The position numbers and the translations under genes are program-made. From Corynebacterium felinum (lineage in GTDB: Bacteria > Actinomycetota > Actinomycetes > Mycobacteriales > Mycobacteriaceae): a stretch of 64,000 nt of DNA. The DNA lies in the NCBI RefSeq assembly GCF_030408755.1, contig NZ_CP047209.1, positions 620,001 to 684,000 of the forward strand, read 5' to 3'. Below, one piece after another: positions 1-8,338 of the stretch. The notes below the pieces were generated by a model. It was not told the DNA's origin and searched no databases. It saw only the letters and a program-made list of their open reading frames with translations. Position 1 is the first letter of the stretch. Every line of letters begins with the position of its first letter.

Positions 1-966
1 CAAGTACTCGCCATCGTCGGTGAGTGCGGAGATGACGTCGCGCACATCATAAGGAACGGTGGGGCTGTCGGGGATGATGGAATCTAGTTTCAGATCATCT
101 GGACCCATGTTTTCTTCGATGCTGCCTTCTTCTTGGTCGAAGTCGGTCACAGGCGCCATCTGGCGGTTGTTGGAAGGAAGATAGGAGACTAGATCGGCGA
201 CGAAGTCGAGCGCATCCTGATCGTTGGCGGCGGTGTAGTGGGAGTTTCCGGCCTTTTCCATGTGGATGCTTGCGCCACCCAGCTCTTCTTGGGTGATGTC
301 TTCGGAGGTGACGGTCTTGATCACGTCTGGGCCGGTGACGAACATCTTGGAGGTTTGGTCGACCATGACCACAAAGTCGGTCAGCGCTGGGGAATAGGCG
401 TTGCCGCCTGCGCAGGCACCCATGATGACGGAGATTTGTGGCACCACGCCGGAGGCGTTGATGTTGTGGTAGAAGGTCTGGGCGATCAGGTCGAGGGAGA
501 CGGCACCGTCCTGGATGCGCGCGCCCGCGCCTTCATACAGGCCGATCAGTGGGCGGCCGGTGGTCACGGCCAGCTCCATGATTTTGCACATTTTCTCGCC
601 GTAGACTTCGCCGAGTGCGCCGCCGAAAACGGTGCCGTCTTGGGAGAAGATGCAGACTTCGCGCCCGTCAATGGTGCCCCAGCCGGTGACGATGCCGTCG
701 GTGGCGGGGCGCTTGGCGCGCATGCCGAAGTCGGTGGTGCGGTGGCGCACGAGCTGGTCAACCTCGACGAAGGAGTGTGGGTCGAGGAGGTAATCGAGGC
801 GTTCGCGTGCGGTCAGGCGGCCCTGGGCACGAACCTTTTCCTGCGCAGCGCGGCCAACGGGGGTGGCGGCGTCGATGCGGCGTGCTTTGAGGTCGGCGAT
901 CTTGCCGGCGGTGGTGGATACGTCTGGCAAAGATGCGACGTCGATCAAAGGTGAGGAAATAGTCAT
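1..966 (-). CDS. accD: Acyl-CoA (acetyl/propionyl-CoA) carboxylase beta subunit, partial (C-terminus beyond window)
   Basis: Carboxyltransferase beta chain of a biotin-dependent acyl-CoA carboxylase (AccD/DtsR family), which moves carboxyl from biotin to acetyl- or propionyl-CoA for fatty and mycolic acid synthesis. The first 322 residues lie in the window and the frame runs off the left edge; the family is about 510-545 residues. Visible motifs are [13 protein letters not shown] near residue 55, the oxyanion-type [13 protein letters not shown] near 150, and [16 protein letters not shown] near 185, all typical of the crotonase-fold beta subunit. The start is ATG at 966, placed 8 nt after a TACCAT box, so the mRNA is probably leaderless. 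It is divergent from birA, which would biotinylate the partner alpha subunit. The substrate (acetyl versus propionyl) cannot be told from this part. Confidence 0.93.
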   Translation of the reverse strand, partial: MTISSPLIDVASLPDVSTTAGKIADLKARRIDAATPVGRAAQEKVRAQGRLTARERLDYLLDPHSFVEVDQLVRHRTTDFGMRAKRPATDGIVTGWGTIDGREVCIFSQDGTVFGGALGEVYGEKMCKIMELAVTTGRPLIGLYEGAGARIQDGAVSLDLIAQTFYHNINASGVVPQISVIMGACAGGNAYSPALTDFVVMVDQTSKMFVTGPDVIKTVTSEDITQEELGGASIHMEKAGNSHYTAANDQDALDFVADLVSYLPSNNRQMAPVTDFDQEEGSIEENMGPDDLKLDSIIPDSPTVPYDVRDVISALTDDGEYL

Positions 967-1377
967 GTTTTGGAATGGTAGACCACGAACGCAAAGTTTT
1001 CTAGATAAAAATCCAAAAAATTTTGCTCATCTGATGTCTGCTCGTGGAAAATCGCAGGTCAGAATCTAGTTTTGTCCCAAAAATGAAATAGGACACATTC
1101 TGCATTCTCGGCGTGTCGCAGCCCCTCGCTGTGGGGAGGGGACATGCAGTTTCGTTCCCCATTTTCCACCCCGCACGTGCGCTGGCTACTGGTAGGTGGC
1201 ACGCGGATGCGACCTGCAATTTTCAACCATATGCAACCGGCTAAAAGGTGTGTTTAACTGGGATTTTCATCGAACTTTTACAGATGTTAAATGTGTAGTG
1301 GCGGCTGCTGTGGGCTGCGTCAGGTTAGTGTCTCGGCTGTGCTTCAAGGCGATGTGGGTGTGGGCATGGGGGATATG
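967..1377. other. Divergent accD-birA intergenic region
   Basis: About 410 bases between two divergent genes. The accD-side 60 bases are A/T rich and hold its -10 box. I see no further gene, hairpin with a T tract, or known riboswitch. Confidence 0.5.
975..980 (-). promoter_or_regulatory. Probable -10 box of accD (leaderless)
   Basis: TACCAT on the minus strand, separated by 8 nt (TCCAAAAC) from the ATG at 966. This spacing puts the transcript start on the A of the ATG. No Shine-Dalgarno sequence is seen. Confidence 0.55.
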
Positions 1378-2178
1378 ATGGTACGCATGACTAATCGCAC
1401 CCCTCATGATCTGGATTTTTTGCGCACGCATCTTGTCACGAACGGTCCTTTTGCGCATATCGACGTCGTTGCTGAGACTGGTTCGACGAATACTGATCTG
1501 ATTGCGTTGGCGCATGAGGGTGCGCCCGCGTGGTCGGCATTGATTGCTGAGCATCAGACTGCTGGCCGGGGCCGGATGGGGCGCAGTTATACTGCCCCTT
1601 CGGGCGCGCAATTGTCGGTGTCGGTATTGATTCGCCCACCGAAGGAGTGCGTGCAGCGTTTGGGCACGATGCCACTGGCGACGGGTTTGGGCTTGGTGGA
1701 TGCGTTAGGTCCGGATGCTGGGGTGAAGCTGAAGTGGCCAAATGATCTCAATCGTGAGGGGCGGAAGTTGTGTGGCATTTTGGCGGAAGCTGTGAGTTTG
1801 ACTGAGCCTGCAGTGGTGATTGGCTTGGGTTTGAATACTGACCTTCAGCCTGATGAGCTCCCGGTGCCACATGCAACGTCGTTGAGCTTGGAAGGTATTG
1901 CGTTTGAGCGCAATGAGCTTGCAGTCCGGGTGCTTTTAGGGCTGCATTGTCGTTTGGTGCAGTGGCAGGAGAATGATCCTGCCTTGTTGGAGGATTATCG
2001 TGCGGTTTCAGCGACGATTGGGCAGCAGGTGCGGGTGATTTTGCCAGGCGATAAGGAATTGCTGGGCGAGGCTGTAGGTGTTGCTGATGATGGCCGCCTA
2101 GAAGTTCGTGATTCTCAAGGTATGCTGCACAGCCTGTCGGCTGGGGATGTTACGCACTTAAGGTTGCAGGAGAATTAG
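1378..2178 (+). CDS. birA: Biotin--[acetyl-CoA-carboxylase] ligase
   Basis: Biotin protein ligase that adenylates biotin and attaches it to the carrier domain of acyl-CoA carboxylases. About 266 residues, without the N-terminal DNA-binding domain of bifunctional BirA proteins. It shows ETGSTNTDL, the biotin-adenylate loop GRGRMGR (in AGRGRMGRSYTAPSG), VKLKWPNDL, KLCGILAE and GLGLNTD, followed by the small C-terminal domain (GEAVGVADDGRLEV). The frame is open upstream to 1291. ATG 1378 follows GGGGGA by a few bases; ATG 1375 or 1387 are equally possible. It lies next to the divergent carboxylase gene that supplies its substrate. Confidence 0.93.
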   Translation: MVRMTNRTPHDLDFLRTHLVTNGPFAHIDVVAETGSTNTDLIALAHEGAPAWSALIAEHQTAGRGRMGRSYTAPSGAQLSVSVLIRPPKECVQRLGTMPLATGLGLVDALGPDAGVKLKWPNDLNREGRKLCGILAEAVSLTEPAVVIGLGLNTDLQPDELPVPHATSLSLEGIAFERNELAVRVLLGLHCRLVQWQENDPALLEDYRAVSATIGQQVRVILPGDKELLGEAVGVADDGRLEVRDSQGMLHSLSAGDVTHLRLQEN

Positions 2179-2233
2179 TAGCGTGTGATTGTGGGAAATA
2201 GAGAGCGAAAAACGCTGCTGGCTAATTTAAACT

Positions 2234-2698
2234 ATGCTTGGTCGCACTATGTTTTTTCGCCCTGTCGATAACGAGCGTTTGCTCGTTGATCTCACGAGTC
2301 CTGTGCATGCGACGGTTTTTCCGTTCATTGAGCTTGTCGCAATCACGGGTGTTGCGTGGATGCTGATTGGCTATTTTGATGGCCCCGGTTTGAACCCGGA
2401 TATGCATAATGTGCTGGTGGGGTTGTGGGCAGTTTTGGTGTGCTGGCGGTTCTTTTTTAAGGTTTTTAGTTTGCGCCGTCGCCGGATTGTGGTTACTGAT
2501 CAGCGCATTGTTGTGCGTTCGGCTGGGCTTGCGGGTGCGGTGGCTACTTTTCCGTTGTCGGCGGTGCGCCAGGTGGCGCGGCGTCGGGGCACGATTATGT
2601 TGGCTGTTATGGGTGCTGATCGTCCTGTGATTATTCCTGAGGTGCCGCAGGCGAAGCGGGTGCAGGCGATTATTGAGCAGGAGTTGATGCGGCGTTAG
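2234..2698 (+). CDS. PH-domain (bPH2-type) membrane protein
   Basis: 154-residue protein. Two hydrophobic segments (about residues 28-46 and 58-74) are followed by a basic stretch SLRRRRIVVTDQRIV, then a small beta-rich domain (LAGAVATFPLSAVRQV) typical of bacterial PH-like domains in actinobacterial membrane proteins. Function is unknown. ATG 2249 is an alternative start that would remove five residues. It is collinear with birA and purK, as in other corynebacteria. Confidence 0.75.
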   Translation: MLGRTMFFRPVDNERLLVDLTSPVHATVFPFIELVAITGVAWMLIGYFDGPGLNPDMHNVLVGLWAVLVCWRFFFKVFSLRRRRIVVTDQRIVVRSAGLAGAVATFPLSAVRQVARRRGTIMLAVMGADRPVIIPEVPQAKRVQAIIEQELMRR

Positions 2699-2733
2699 CG
2701 TGGGGTGGTTTTGTGGGTACGGTTTTTGCTGCC

Positions 2734-2739
2734 TAGAGT
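2734..2739 (+). promoter_or_regulatory. Probable -10 box of purK (leaderless)
   Basis: TAGAGT followed by 7 nt (AGGGTGA) and then the GTG start at 2747. Confidence 0.5.
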
Positions 2740-2746
2740 AGGGTGA

Positions 2747-3970
2747 GTGACCAATTCAGCCGATACTGTACACGCTCACCTGTCCCCGACGTCGCTACGC
2801 TTGTCCGATCAGCCTACTGTCACTGTGATCGGTGACGGTCAGCTTGCGCGGATGATGCACACTGAGGCGATCGAGTTGGGGGTTCATGTGCGTATTCTTG
2901 CTTCTGATGCCCACAATTCTGCTGCCCAGGTGGTCGGCGATGTGGTGATTGGGGATTACACTGACCTTGCTGATGTGCGCGCTGTTGTGGCGGGTAGTGA
3001 TGCGGTGACGTTTGACCATGAACATGTGCCCACCGAGCATTTGCACGCATTGCGGGCAGCAGGGGTGAATGTGCAGCCAGGCCCTGAGGCGTTGGTGAAT
3101 GCGCAGGATAAGCTGGTGATGCGCACAAAGCTTGCGCAGCTGGGCGCGCCGGTGCCGGAGTTTGCCGCTATCGAATCGCTTGACGACGCCCGCTCCTTCT
3201 TCGCCGCTATGAACGGCGCTGTGTGTATCAAGGCCCGGCGTGGTGGCTACGACGGTCACGGTGTGTGGTTCCCCGACACCCGAGAAGAGCTCGATGAACT
3301 GATAACTAAGCTTCTCGACGCCGGCACCTTGTTGATGGCAGAGCGCAAGGTTGCGCTGGTGCGCGAGTTGTCCGCAATGGTGGCGCGCACCCCCTCAGGT
3401 GCAACACAGGCGTGGCCGGTGGTGGAGTCGGTGCAAACGAATGGTATTTGCACTCTCGCGATTGCCCCAGCCCCAGGTCTTGGCGCGGTGGAGACGCAGG
3501 TGCGTGAACTTGCCGCCACTATTGCCACCAGCCTTGGTGTGACAGGTGCTCTTGCAGTGGAGCTTTTTGAAACCCGCAATGCGCACGGTGAGCCCGAGAT
3601 TTTTGTCAACGAGTTGGCCATGCGCCCACATAACACGGGGCACTGGACCCAAGACGGGTGTATCACTAGCCAGTTTGAGCAGCATCTGCGCGCTGTGTTG
3701 GATTTCCCTTTGGGCTCCACCGAGATGACCGCACCTGTTACCGTGATGGCGAATGTGTTGGGGGCTGAAAACGATCCTGAAATGAGTATGGCTGAGCGGA
3801 TGCGCCAGGTCTGGCTGCGTCATCCTGAGGCGAAGATTCATTTGTATGGAAAGTCGCATCGTGCCGGCCGCAAAATAGGACATGTGAATGTATCCGGTGA
3901 CGATGTGAACCAGGTGCGTTCGACAGCACTTGCGTGTGCACATTTCCTTGTTCATGCCCGCTGGCCTTAA
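2747..3970 (+). CDS. purK: 5-(carboxyamino)imidazole ribonucleotide synthase
   Basis: ATP-grasp enzyme that makes N5-CAIR from AIR, bicarbonate and ATP in purine synthesis; PurE then isomerises the product. 407 residues. The N-terminal nucleotide site is VTVIGDGQLARMMH. The central ATP-grasp shows CIKARRGGYDGHGVW and ELSAMVAR. The metal/ATP loop is EIFVNELAMRPHNTGHWT near residue 285. The start is GTG 2747, a leaderless candidate. Purine partner purE lies 1.4 kb downstream rather than adjacent, separated by a repeat array. A strong hairpin follows the stop codon. Confidence 0.96.
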   Translation: MTNSADTVHAHLSPTSLRLSDQPTVTVIGDGQLARMMHTEAIELGVHVRILASDAHNSAAQVVGDVVIGDYTDLADVRAVVAGSDAVTFDHEHVPTEHLHALRAAGVNVQPGPEALVNAQDKLVMRTKLAQLGAPVPEFAAIESLDDARSFFAAMNGAVCIKARRGGYDGHGVWFPDTREELDELITKLLDAGTLLMAERKVALVRELSAMVARTPSGATQAWPVVESVQTNGICTLAIAPAPGLGAVETQVRELAATIATSLGVTGALAVELFETRNAHGEPEIFVNELAMRPHNTGHWTQDGCITSQFEQHLRAVLDFPLGSTEMTAPVTVMANVLGAENDPEMSMAERMRQVWLRHPEAKIHLYGKSHRAGRKIGHVNVSGDDVNQVRSTALACAHFLVHARWP

Positions 3971-3987
3971 ACGGTTTCATTTCTTGA

Positions 3988-4039
3988 GCCCGCATTGAAA
4001 CAGACGCTGTTTTTCCGCAGCGACTGTTTCAACGCGGGC
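3988..4039 (+). terminator. Strong hairpin downstream of purK
   Basis: A near-perfect stem of about 22 bp: 5' arm GCCCGCATTGAAACAG + CGCTG, loop TTTTTCCG, 3' arm CAGCG + CTGTTTCAACGCGGGC. There is one mismatch in the outer arm and one A/A mismatch inside. No T tract follows it, so it may be an RNA-stabilising or bidirectional element rather than a classic terminator. Confidence 0.6.
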
Positions 4040-4240
4040 ATGTGTGCTTTCTCCCACTAAGCATGCAAACAACAGGTTTAGCACGCATGGTGCATTGTGA
4101 CCTCACGACAGCACGGGGGCGTGCTTAGGCCTGCGCCTTCCAGCAAGGAGGAAGTGCCCTTTGAGCACGTATTTTCCTTGTGGCACCCCCGAAGATACTC
4201 ATTGTGCGAACACCCCATCGGCGCTGAATCCACCCCCTAA

Positions 4241-5075
4241 CTCGACCTTTAGGTTTCTGATGGGCTGAATTCTGCCCTTGCGAATGGAATTGGTCGAGTT
4301 TGCTTGGTGTGCGTGGGCGCAGCGGGTTGGTGTGGTTGGGGTTAAGTGATGCTCGCAGCGCATGCGCTGGCGCAGATGTGTTTGAGGTCATCCTTTCCGA
4401 GGGAATGCTTTTGTTTGCTTTGTTCTTTGGGTTTGCTGGGTTTTTCTCATGCTTGGGTGGGTTGCCGATTGGGGCAGCATGCTGGGTTTTGGGGCTTACT
4501 CGACCTTTAGGCTTTTGAGGGTTTGGATTCTGCCCTTGCGAGTGGAATTGGTCGAGTTTGCTTGGTGTGCGTGGGCGCAGCGGGTTGGTGTGGTTGGGGT
4601 TAAGTGATGCTCGCAGCGCATGCGCTGGCGCAGATGTGTTTGAGGTCATCCTTTCCGAGGGAATGCTTTTGTTTGCTTTGTTCTTTGGGTTTGCTGGGTT
4701 TTTCTCATGCTTGGGTGGGTTGCCGATTGGGTCAGCATGCTGGGTTTTGGGGCTTACTCGACCTTTAGGCTTTTGAGGGTTTGGATTCTGCCCTTGCGAG
4801 TGGAATTGGTCGAGTTTGCTTGGTGTGAGTGGGCGCAGCGGGTTGGTGTGGTTGGGGTTAAGTGATGCGCTGGCGCGTATGTGTTTGAGTTACGCAGTGT
4901 TTGAGGGCATCCATTCCAAGGGAATGCTTTTTGTTTGCTTTGCTCTTTAGGTTTACTGGGTTTTCTCATGCTTGAGTGGGTTGTCGATTGGGTCAGCATG
5001 CTGGGTTTTGGGGCTTACTCGACCTTTAGGTTTTTGAGGGTTTGGATTCTGCCCTTGCGAGTGGAATTGGTCGAG
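4241..5075. repeat. Tandem array of a ~258-bp unit, each copy opening with a 58-bp CTCGACC/GGTCGAG element
   Basis: Four copies of a 58-bp element start at 4241, 4499, 4757 and 5018 (spacing 258, 258, 261). Each begins CTCGACCTTTAGG and ends ATTGGTCGAG. The three ~200-bp stretches between them are also near-identical; the third has a short internal deletion and small insertions. ORFs inside the unit (for example at 4300 and 4558) are copies of each other and have no recognisable product. The same bounding arms recur elsewhere in the window. Confidence 0.9.
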
Positions 5076-5417
5076 TGTGCTTGGAGTGCGTGGGCGCTCG
5101 TGTGCTGTAATCCACGCTGAGGATGCGTGTATGTGAGCTCTTCTCTTCATGTGGGCGGATAAGAAGTACTCCACGAATTGCGTGGGGTAACGATGTGATG
5201 TGGGGTGTTGAAATAACTGTGGTGGGGGTGTGGTTGGTGGTCGTAGTTGTGGCCAGTTAGTGTGTGTTTAGGCCGTGGTACACCCCTAAAAGAATTTCAG
5301 GCTGGCGATGGTGCCGTGCCCTAGATGTTCTAGCTGCATCGTGCGTTGAGGATGCTTGTGTGGGTTTATGCGCGGTGACATACTGTGGTGGATAGTCTGT
5401 GCATGAAGGAGAAAAAG

Positions 5418-5918
5418 ATGACTGCTCTCGTTGGTTTGATTATGGGTTCGGATTCGGACTGGCCTACTGTTTCGCCAGCTGCTGAGGTTTTGGCGGAATT
5501 TGGTATCCCATTCGAGGTGGGGGTGGTGTCGGCACACCGCACACCAGAAAAGATGCTGGCCTATGCTAAGAGTGCTCACACTCGTGGTTTGAAGTGCATC
5601 ATTGCGTGTGCTGGTGGTGCTGCACACTTGCCGGGTATGGTTGCTTCTGCAACGCCGCTGCCTGTGATTGGTGTTCCGCGTGCTCTTGATCAGCTTGATG
5701 GCATGGATTCGCTGTTGTCGATTGTGCAGATGCCTGCTGGTGTTCCAGTGGCGACGGTATCCATTGGTGGTGCGAAGAATGCTGGTCTGCTCGCTGTGCG
5801 TATTTTGGGTGCTGGCAACACTACGTTAGTGGAGAAGATGGCTGCTTATCAGGAGAATATGCGTCTTGAGGTTGAGGCGAAGGATGAGCGACTGCGCAAG
5901 TCGTTGCTTGGTGAGTAA
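5418..5918 (+). CDS. purE: 5-(carboxyamino)imidazole ribonucleotide mutase
   Basis: Class I PurE, which converts N5-CAIR to CAIR. 166 residues, the usual length. It shows the substrate loop [12 protein letters not shown] at the N-terminus, [11 protein letters not shown] near residue 42 (catalytic His), [15 protein letters not shown] near 68, and PVIGVP and [17 protein letters not shown] further on. ATG 5418 is chosen because AAGGAGA ends 5 nt upstream; an in-frame upstream start at 5385 would add unneeded residues. Confidence 0.97.
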   Translation: MTALVGLIMGSDSDWPTVSPAAEVLAEFGIPFEVGVVSAHRTPEKMLAYAKSAHTRGLKCIIACAGGAAHLPGMVASATPLPVIGVPRALDQLDGMDSLLSIVQMPAGVPVATVSIGGAKNAGLLAVRILGAGNTTLVEKMAAYQENMRLEVEAKDERLRKSLLGE

Positions 5919-5984
5919 CTCTTTTTAAGCACCTGCATGAGGTGGTGTGGTTGCTTAGTGGGAAAGAAAAAAAGGGGGTTGAAG

Positions 5985-6461
5985 GTGAGGTCGCATGCGA
6001 TTGTTGTGCTGGGCTGTCAGGTGTATCGCGGGCATCCGAGCAGGTTGTTGGCGAGTCGGCTTGATGCTGCTGTGAAGCTTGCGGCTGCTGATCCTGCGGT
6101 GATTGTGGTGTCGGGGAAAAATGAGGCGTGGCCCATGTTTGAGTATTTGGTGGCTCGCGGCATTGACCCTGTCCGCATCATTGTGGAAAACGAGGCGACG
6201 AGCACCAACGAGAATTTGGAAAACGCGCACCGCTTGCTTGGCGACGCCGTTTCGATGCTGGTGGTTACCAACGATTTTCACATTCTGCGCACAAAAGTGT
6301 GGGCATGGCATTTGGGTTTGACGATCCGCACCCATAGTGCCACCTCACCACCACCGCACCGTCAGCGGGCGTTTGTCCGTGAGGTTTTTGCGCTGCCGCA
6401 TTCAACCTTGCGGGTGTTGTGGCGTAAGTGGGTGGCGTGTCGCGGGCAAAAGCACTCTTAA
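5985..6461 (+). CDS. YdcF/DUF218 family protein
   Basis: About 158 residues. It shows the DUF218 signature: AIVVLGCQV at the start, SRLLASRLDAAVKL, VVSGKNEAWPMFEYLVARGI, the ENEATSTNENLENA loop, and LVVTNDFHILRTKVWAWHLGL. Family members (for example YdcF, ElyC) act in envelope or sugar-lipid biology or bind S-adenosylmethionine; the role here is unknown. The start is uncertain: GTG 5985 follows an AAAGGGGG stretch, and the frame is open back to 5937. It ends one base before the convergent hypD stop. Confidence 0.82.
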   Translation: MRSHAIVVLGCQVYRGHPSRLLASRLDAAVKLAAADPAVIVVSGKNEAWPMFEYLVARGIDPVRIIVENEATSTNENLENAHRLLGDAVSMLVVTNDFHILRTKVWAWHLGLTIRTHSATSPPPHRQRAFVREVFALPHSTLRVLWRKWVACRGQKHS

Positions 6462-6462
6462 G

Positions 6463-7605
6463 CTAATCGACGATCGCAACTGCGAGTTCTTTTTCGATGC
6501 GGCCGAAGTTGTAGTAGGCTGCGCACGCACCCTCAGGGGAAACCATGCAGGTACCAATGGGGGTGTCGGGGGTGCAGGCGGTGCCAAATACTTTGCACTG
6601 CCACGGTTTGATATAGCCGGTAAGAACCGAGCCGCATTCGCAGGCCTTGGGGTCTTCCACTCGGTTACTGGGGAGGGTGAACGTTTTTTCCGCATCAAAT
6701 TCGGCGTAGGTATCTGCGAGTTTCAGCCCAGAATGCTCAAGCCAGCCAAGCCCACGCCATTCAAAGGTATCGCGCAGGCTAAAGACCTCGTTTAACAGCG
6801 CTGTTGCTGCCGGGTTTCCTGCCTCACGTACCACGCGGCTGTACTGGTTTTCCACGCGGGCGTTGCCTGCGGCAACATCACCGGAAATGTATTGCTCAAG
6901 TAGCATGGCGACGCCTTGGAGAATATCCAAGGGTTCGAAACCGCAAACCGCAACGGGGAGGTTGTGTGCGGCAGGCAGGAACTCAAATGCTTGGGTCCCC
7001 ACGATGGTGGCGACGTGACCGGGGCCGATGAAGGCGTCGACAAGCGTTTTGCCGCCGTCGGCGATGGCTCGAAGCGGGGGTTCGATGGTGACGTGGTTGG
7101 AGAAAACAGAAAAGTTTTTCACCCCGCGCTCACGGGCGGTTTTCAGCGTTACCGCGGTGGAGGGCGCGGTTGTTTCGAATCCGACGGCGAAGAAAACGAC
7201 CTGCTTATCGGGGTTATCTTCCGCAATTTTGAGGCTGTCGAGCGGGGAATAGACGAAACGGACATCGGCGCCGCGGGCGCGGGCATCAAGCAGCGAGCCG
7301 GTGGTGCCAGGCACACGCATCATGTCACCGAACGTAGTCACAATAACATCGGGTTGGGCAGCTAACCAGAGTGCATCATCGACCCTCCCCATGGGGATCA
7401 CGCAGACTGGGCATCCGGGGCCGTGCACGAAGTCAATCGCGTCAGGTAAAAGGTTTTCCAATCCGTAGCGGTAGATGGTGTGGGTGTGACCGCCACAAAT
7501 CTCCATGATTTTCAACGGCCGCTCCAGCTTGTCCGTTTGGGCGTGAATGCTGGCGATCAGGGCGCGGGCGGCCTGCGGGTCGCGAAATTCATCAACGTAT
7601 TTCAT
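6463..7605 (-). CDS. hypD: Hydrogenase maturation protein HypD
   Basis: Fe-S scaffold that, with HypC, carries the Fe(CN)2CO unit during [NiFe]-hydrogenase assembly. 380 residues, normal length. Motifs: MEICGGHTHTIYRYGL near residue 34, FVHGPGCPVCVIP near 59, a TTFGDMMRVPGT loop, FFAVGFETTAPSTA near 138, and SNHVTIEPPLRAI. The C-terminal cysteine-rich cluster is ACECGSVLTGYIKPWQC with the following TACTPDTPIGTCMVSPEGAC. It lies just downstream of hypC (2 bases between stop and start) with GGAG upstream of the ATG, so the two are translated from one message. Confidence 0.97.
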   Translation of the reverse strand: MKYVDEFRDPQAARALIASIHAQTDKLERPLKIMEICGGHTHTIYRYGLENLLPDAIDFVHGPGCPVCVIPMGRVDDALWLAAQPDVIVTTFGDMMRVPGTTGSLLDARARGADVRFVYSPLDSLKIAEDNPDKQVVFFAVGFETTAPSTAVTLKTARERGVKNFSVFSNHVTIEPPLRAIADGGKTLVDAFIGPGHVATIVGTQAFEFLPAAHNLPVAVCGFEPLDILQGVAMLLEQYISGDVAAGNARVENQYSRVVREAGNPAATALLNEVFSLRDTFEWRGLGWLEHSGLKLADTYAEFDAEKTFTLPSNRVEDPKACECGSVLTGYIKPWQCKVFGTACTPDTPIGTCMVSPEGACAAYYNFGRIEKELAVAIVD

Positions 7606-7607
7606 GG

Positions 7608-7877
7608 CTAGTTAATCTCCGAACTGCTAAACGATTCCACTTCTTCTTCGAACGTGTTTCCCCCGAGTCTCTTGATCTGTTCGAGAGTAGTCAAGGCTTC
7701 TTGTTCGTTGATCGTGCTCAGCGCGAAGCCGACGTGCACAAGAACCCAGCTGCCAACCTCAATGTCGTCGCCGATGAGAAGCTCGGTGGAGATCATGCGG
7801 GAAACCCCGTCGATGCTCACGGTTGCGCGAGCCGAGTCGTGAATGTCGACTACCTGCGCGGGAACGCCAAGACACAT
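7608..7877 (-). CDS. hypC: Hydrogenase maturation chaperone HypC
   Basis: Small chaperone (89 residues) that partners HypD and the large-subunit precursor. The essential N-terminal MCLGVPAQV contains Cys2, the binding residue. VGSWVLVHVGFALSTINEQEA is the usual family core. The C-terminus carries an acidic/serine tail (FEEEVESFSSSEIN), slightly longer than typical. AAAGGA lies 9 nt upstream of the ATG. First gene of a leftward hypC-hypD operon, divergent from hypE. Confidence 0.96.
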   Translation of the reverse strand: MCLGVPAQVVDIHDSARATVSIDGVSRMISTELLIGDDIEVGSWVLVHVGFALSTINEQEALTTLEQIKRLGGNTFEEEVESFSSSEIN

Positions 7878-8338
7878 GGGTATCTGTCCTTTTCTTGTGC
7901 GGGAGAGAGAAAACCAGGCAAGGGGCGTGAGATGAAAAAAGAGGGAATACCAACACCTAGTTTCTCACTTTGGCCACACACTTATGCTACTTTGCAGAAC
8001 ATAAAGCAAAAAACGCGACTGTGCTACCCTTCCCTTTTCCCATGCACACTCCACCCCCACACTTACCCCACATGAGCCCCATTCTCGGTGGGTAATGCAG
8101 CTTCTCTATCACGTCCATAGTTATTGAGGGGCTACTGGCGTCAGACTTTTTTACGCATACGTGAAACTCACATGTGTTTACCTCAAACACCAGAGCAGCT
8201 TTTTCAGGTGCGCTGCGGCGTGAGCGGAAGTGGAGTGGTTCTCGCGTGGAAAAATGAACAATCGTATAGTGAAAGACGGTGCCAGCACAAATGCCACACC
8301 GCGTTGAATCTCCCGCCCCTTTCAAGGATGACCCGCCA
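7878..8338. promoter_or_regulatory. Divergent hypC / hypE control region
   Basis: About 400-460 bases between two divergent maturation operons. A TATAGT box at 8265-8270 would start a transcript at about 8279 toward hypE. I see an imperfect ACGTGAAACTCACATGT stretch near 8158-8175 but cannot assign it to a regulator. Confidence 0.45.
8265..8270 (+). promoter_or_regulatory. Probable -10 box of hypE
   Basis: TATAGT, 8 nt before an in-frame GTG at 8279. Either the message is leaderless from GTG 8279, or it has a 60-nt leader ending at ATG 8339, which has AAGGA 10 nt upstream. Confidence 0.5.

Larger units (their letters stand above)
3971..5417. other. purK-purE intergenic region
   Basis: Nearly 1.45 kb without a supported gene. 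It contains the purK hairpin (3988-4039), the tandem array (4241-5075), and about 340 bases of G/T-rich DNA leading to the purE ribosome site. No tRNA or protein family was recognised. Confidence 0.6.

Noticed and set aside
238..954. 238-codon plus frame at the left edge
   Set aside because: Antisense shadow of the accD-type gene, whose protein has clear carboxyltransferase motifs.
4300..4776. Two identical 72-codon hydrophobic ORFs
   Set aside because: They are copies within the 258-bp repeat; the third copy does not keep the frame, so coding is unlikely.
8279..8338. N-terminal 20-codon extension of HypE from GTG 8279
   Set aside because: Not rejected outright: the -10 box fits, but the extra residues are not family-like and ATG 8339 has a ribosome site; the shorter form was chosen.
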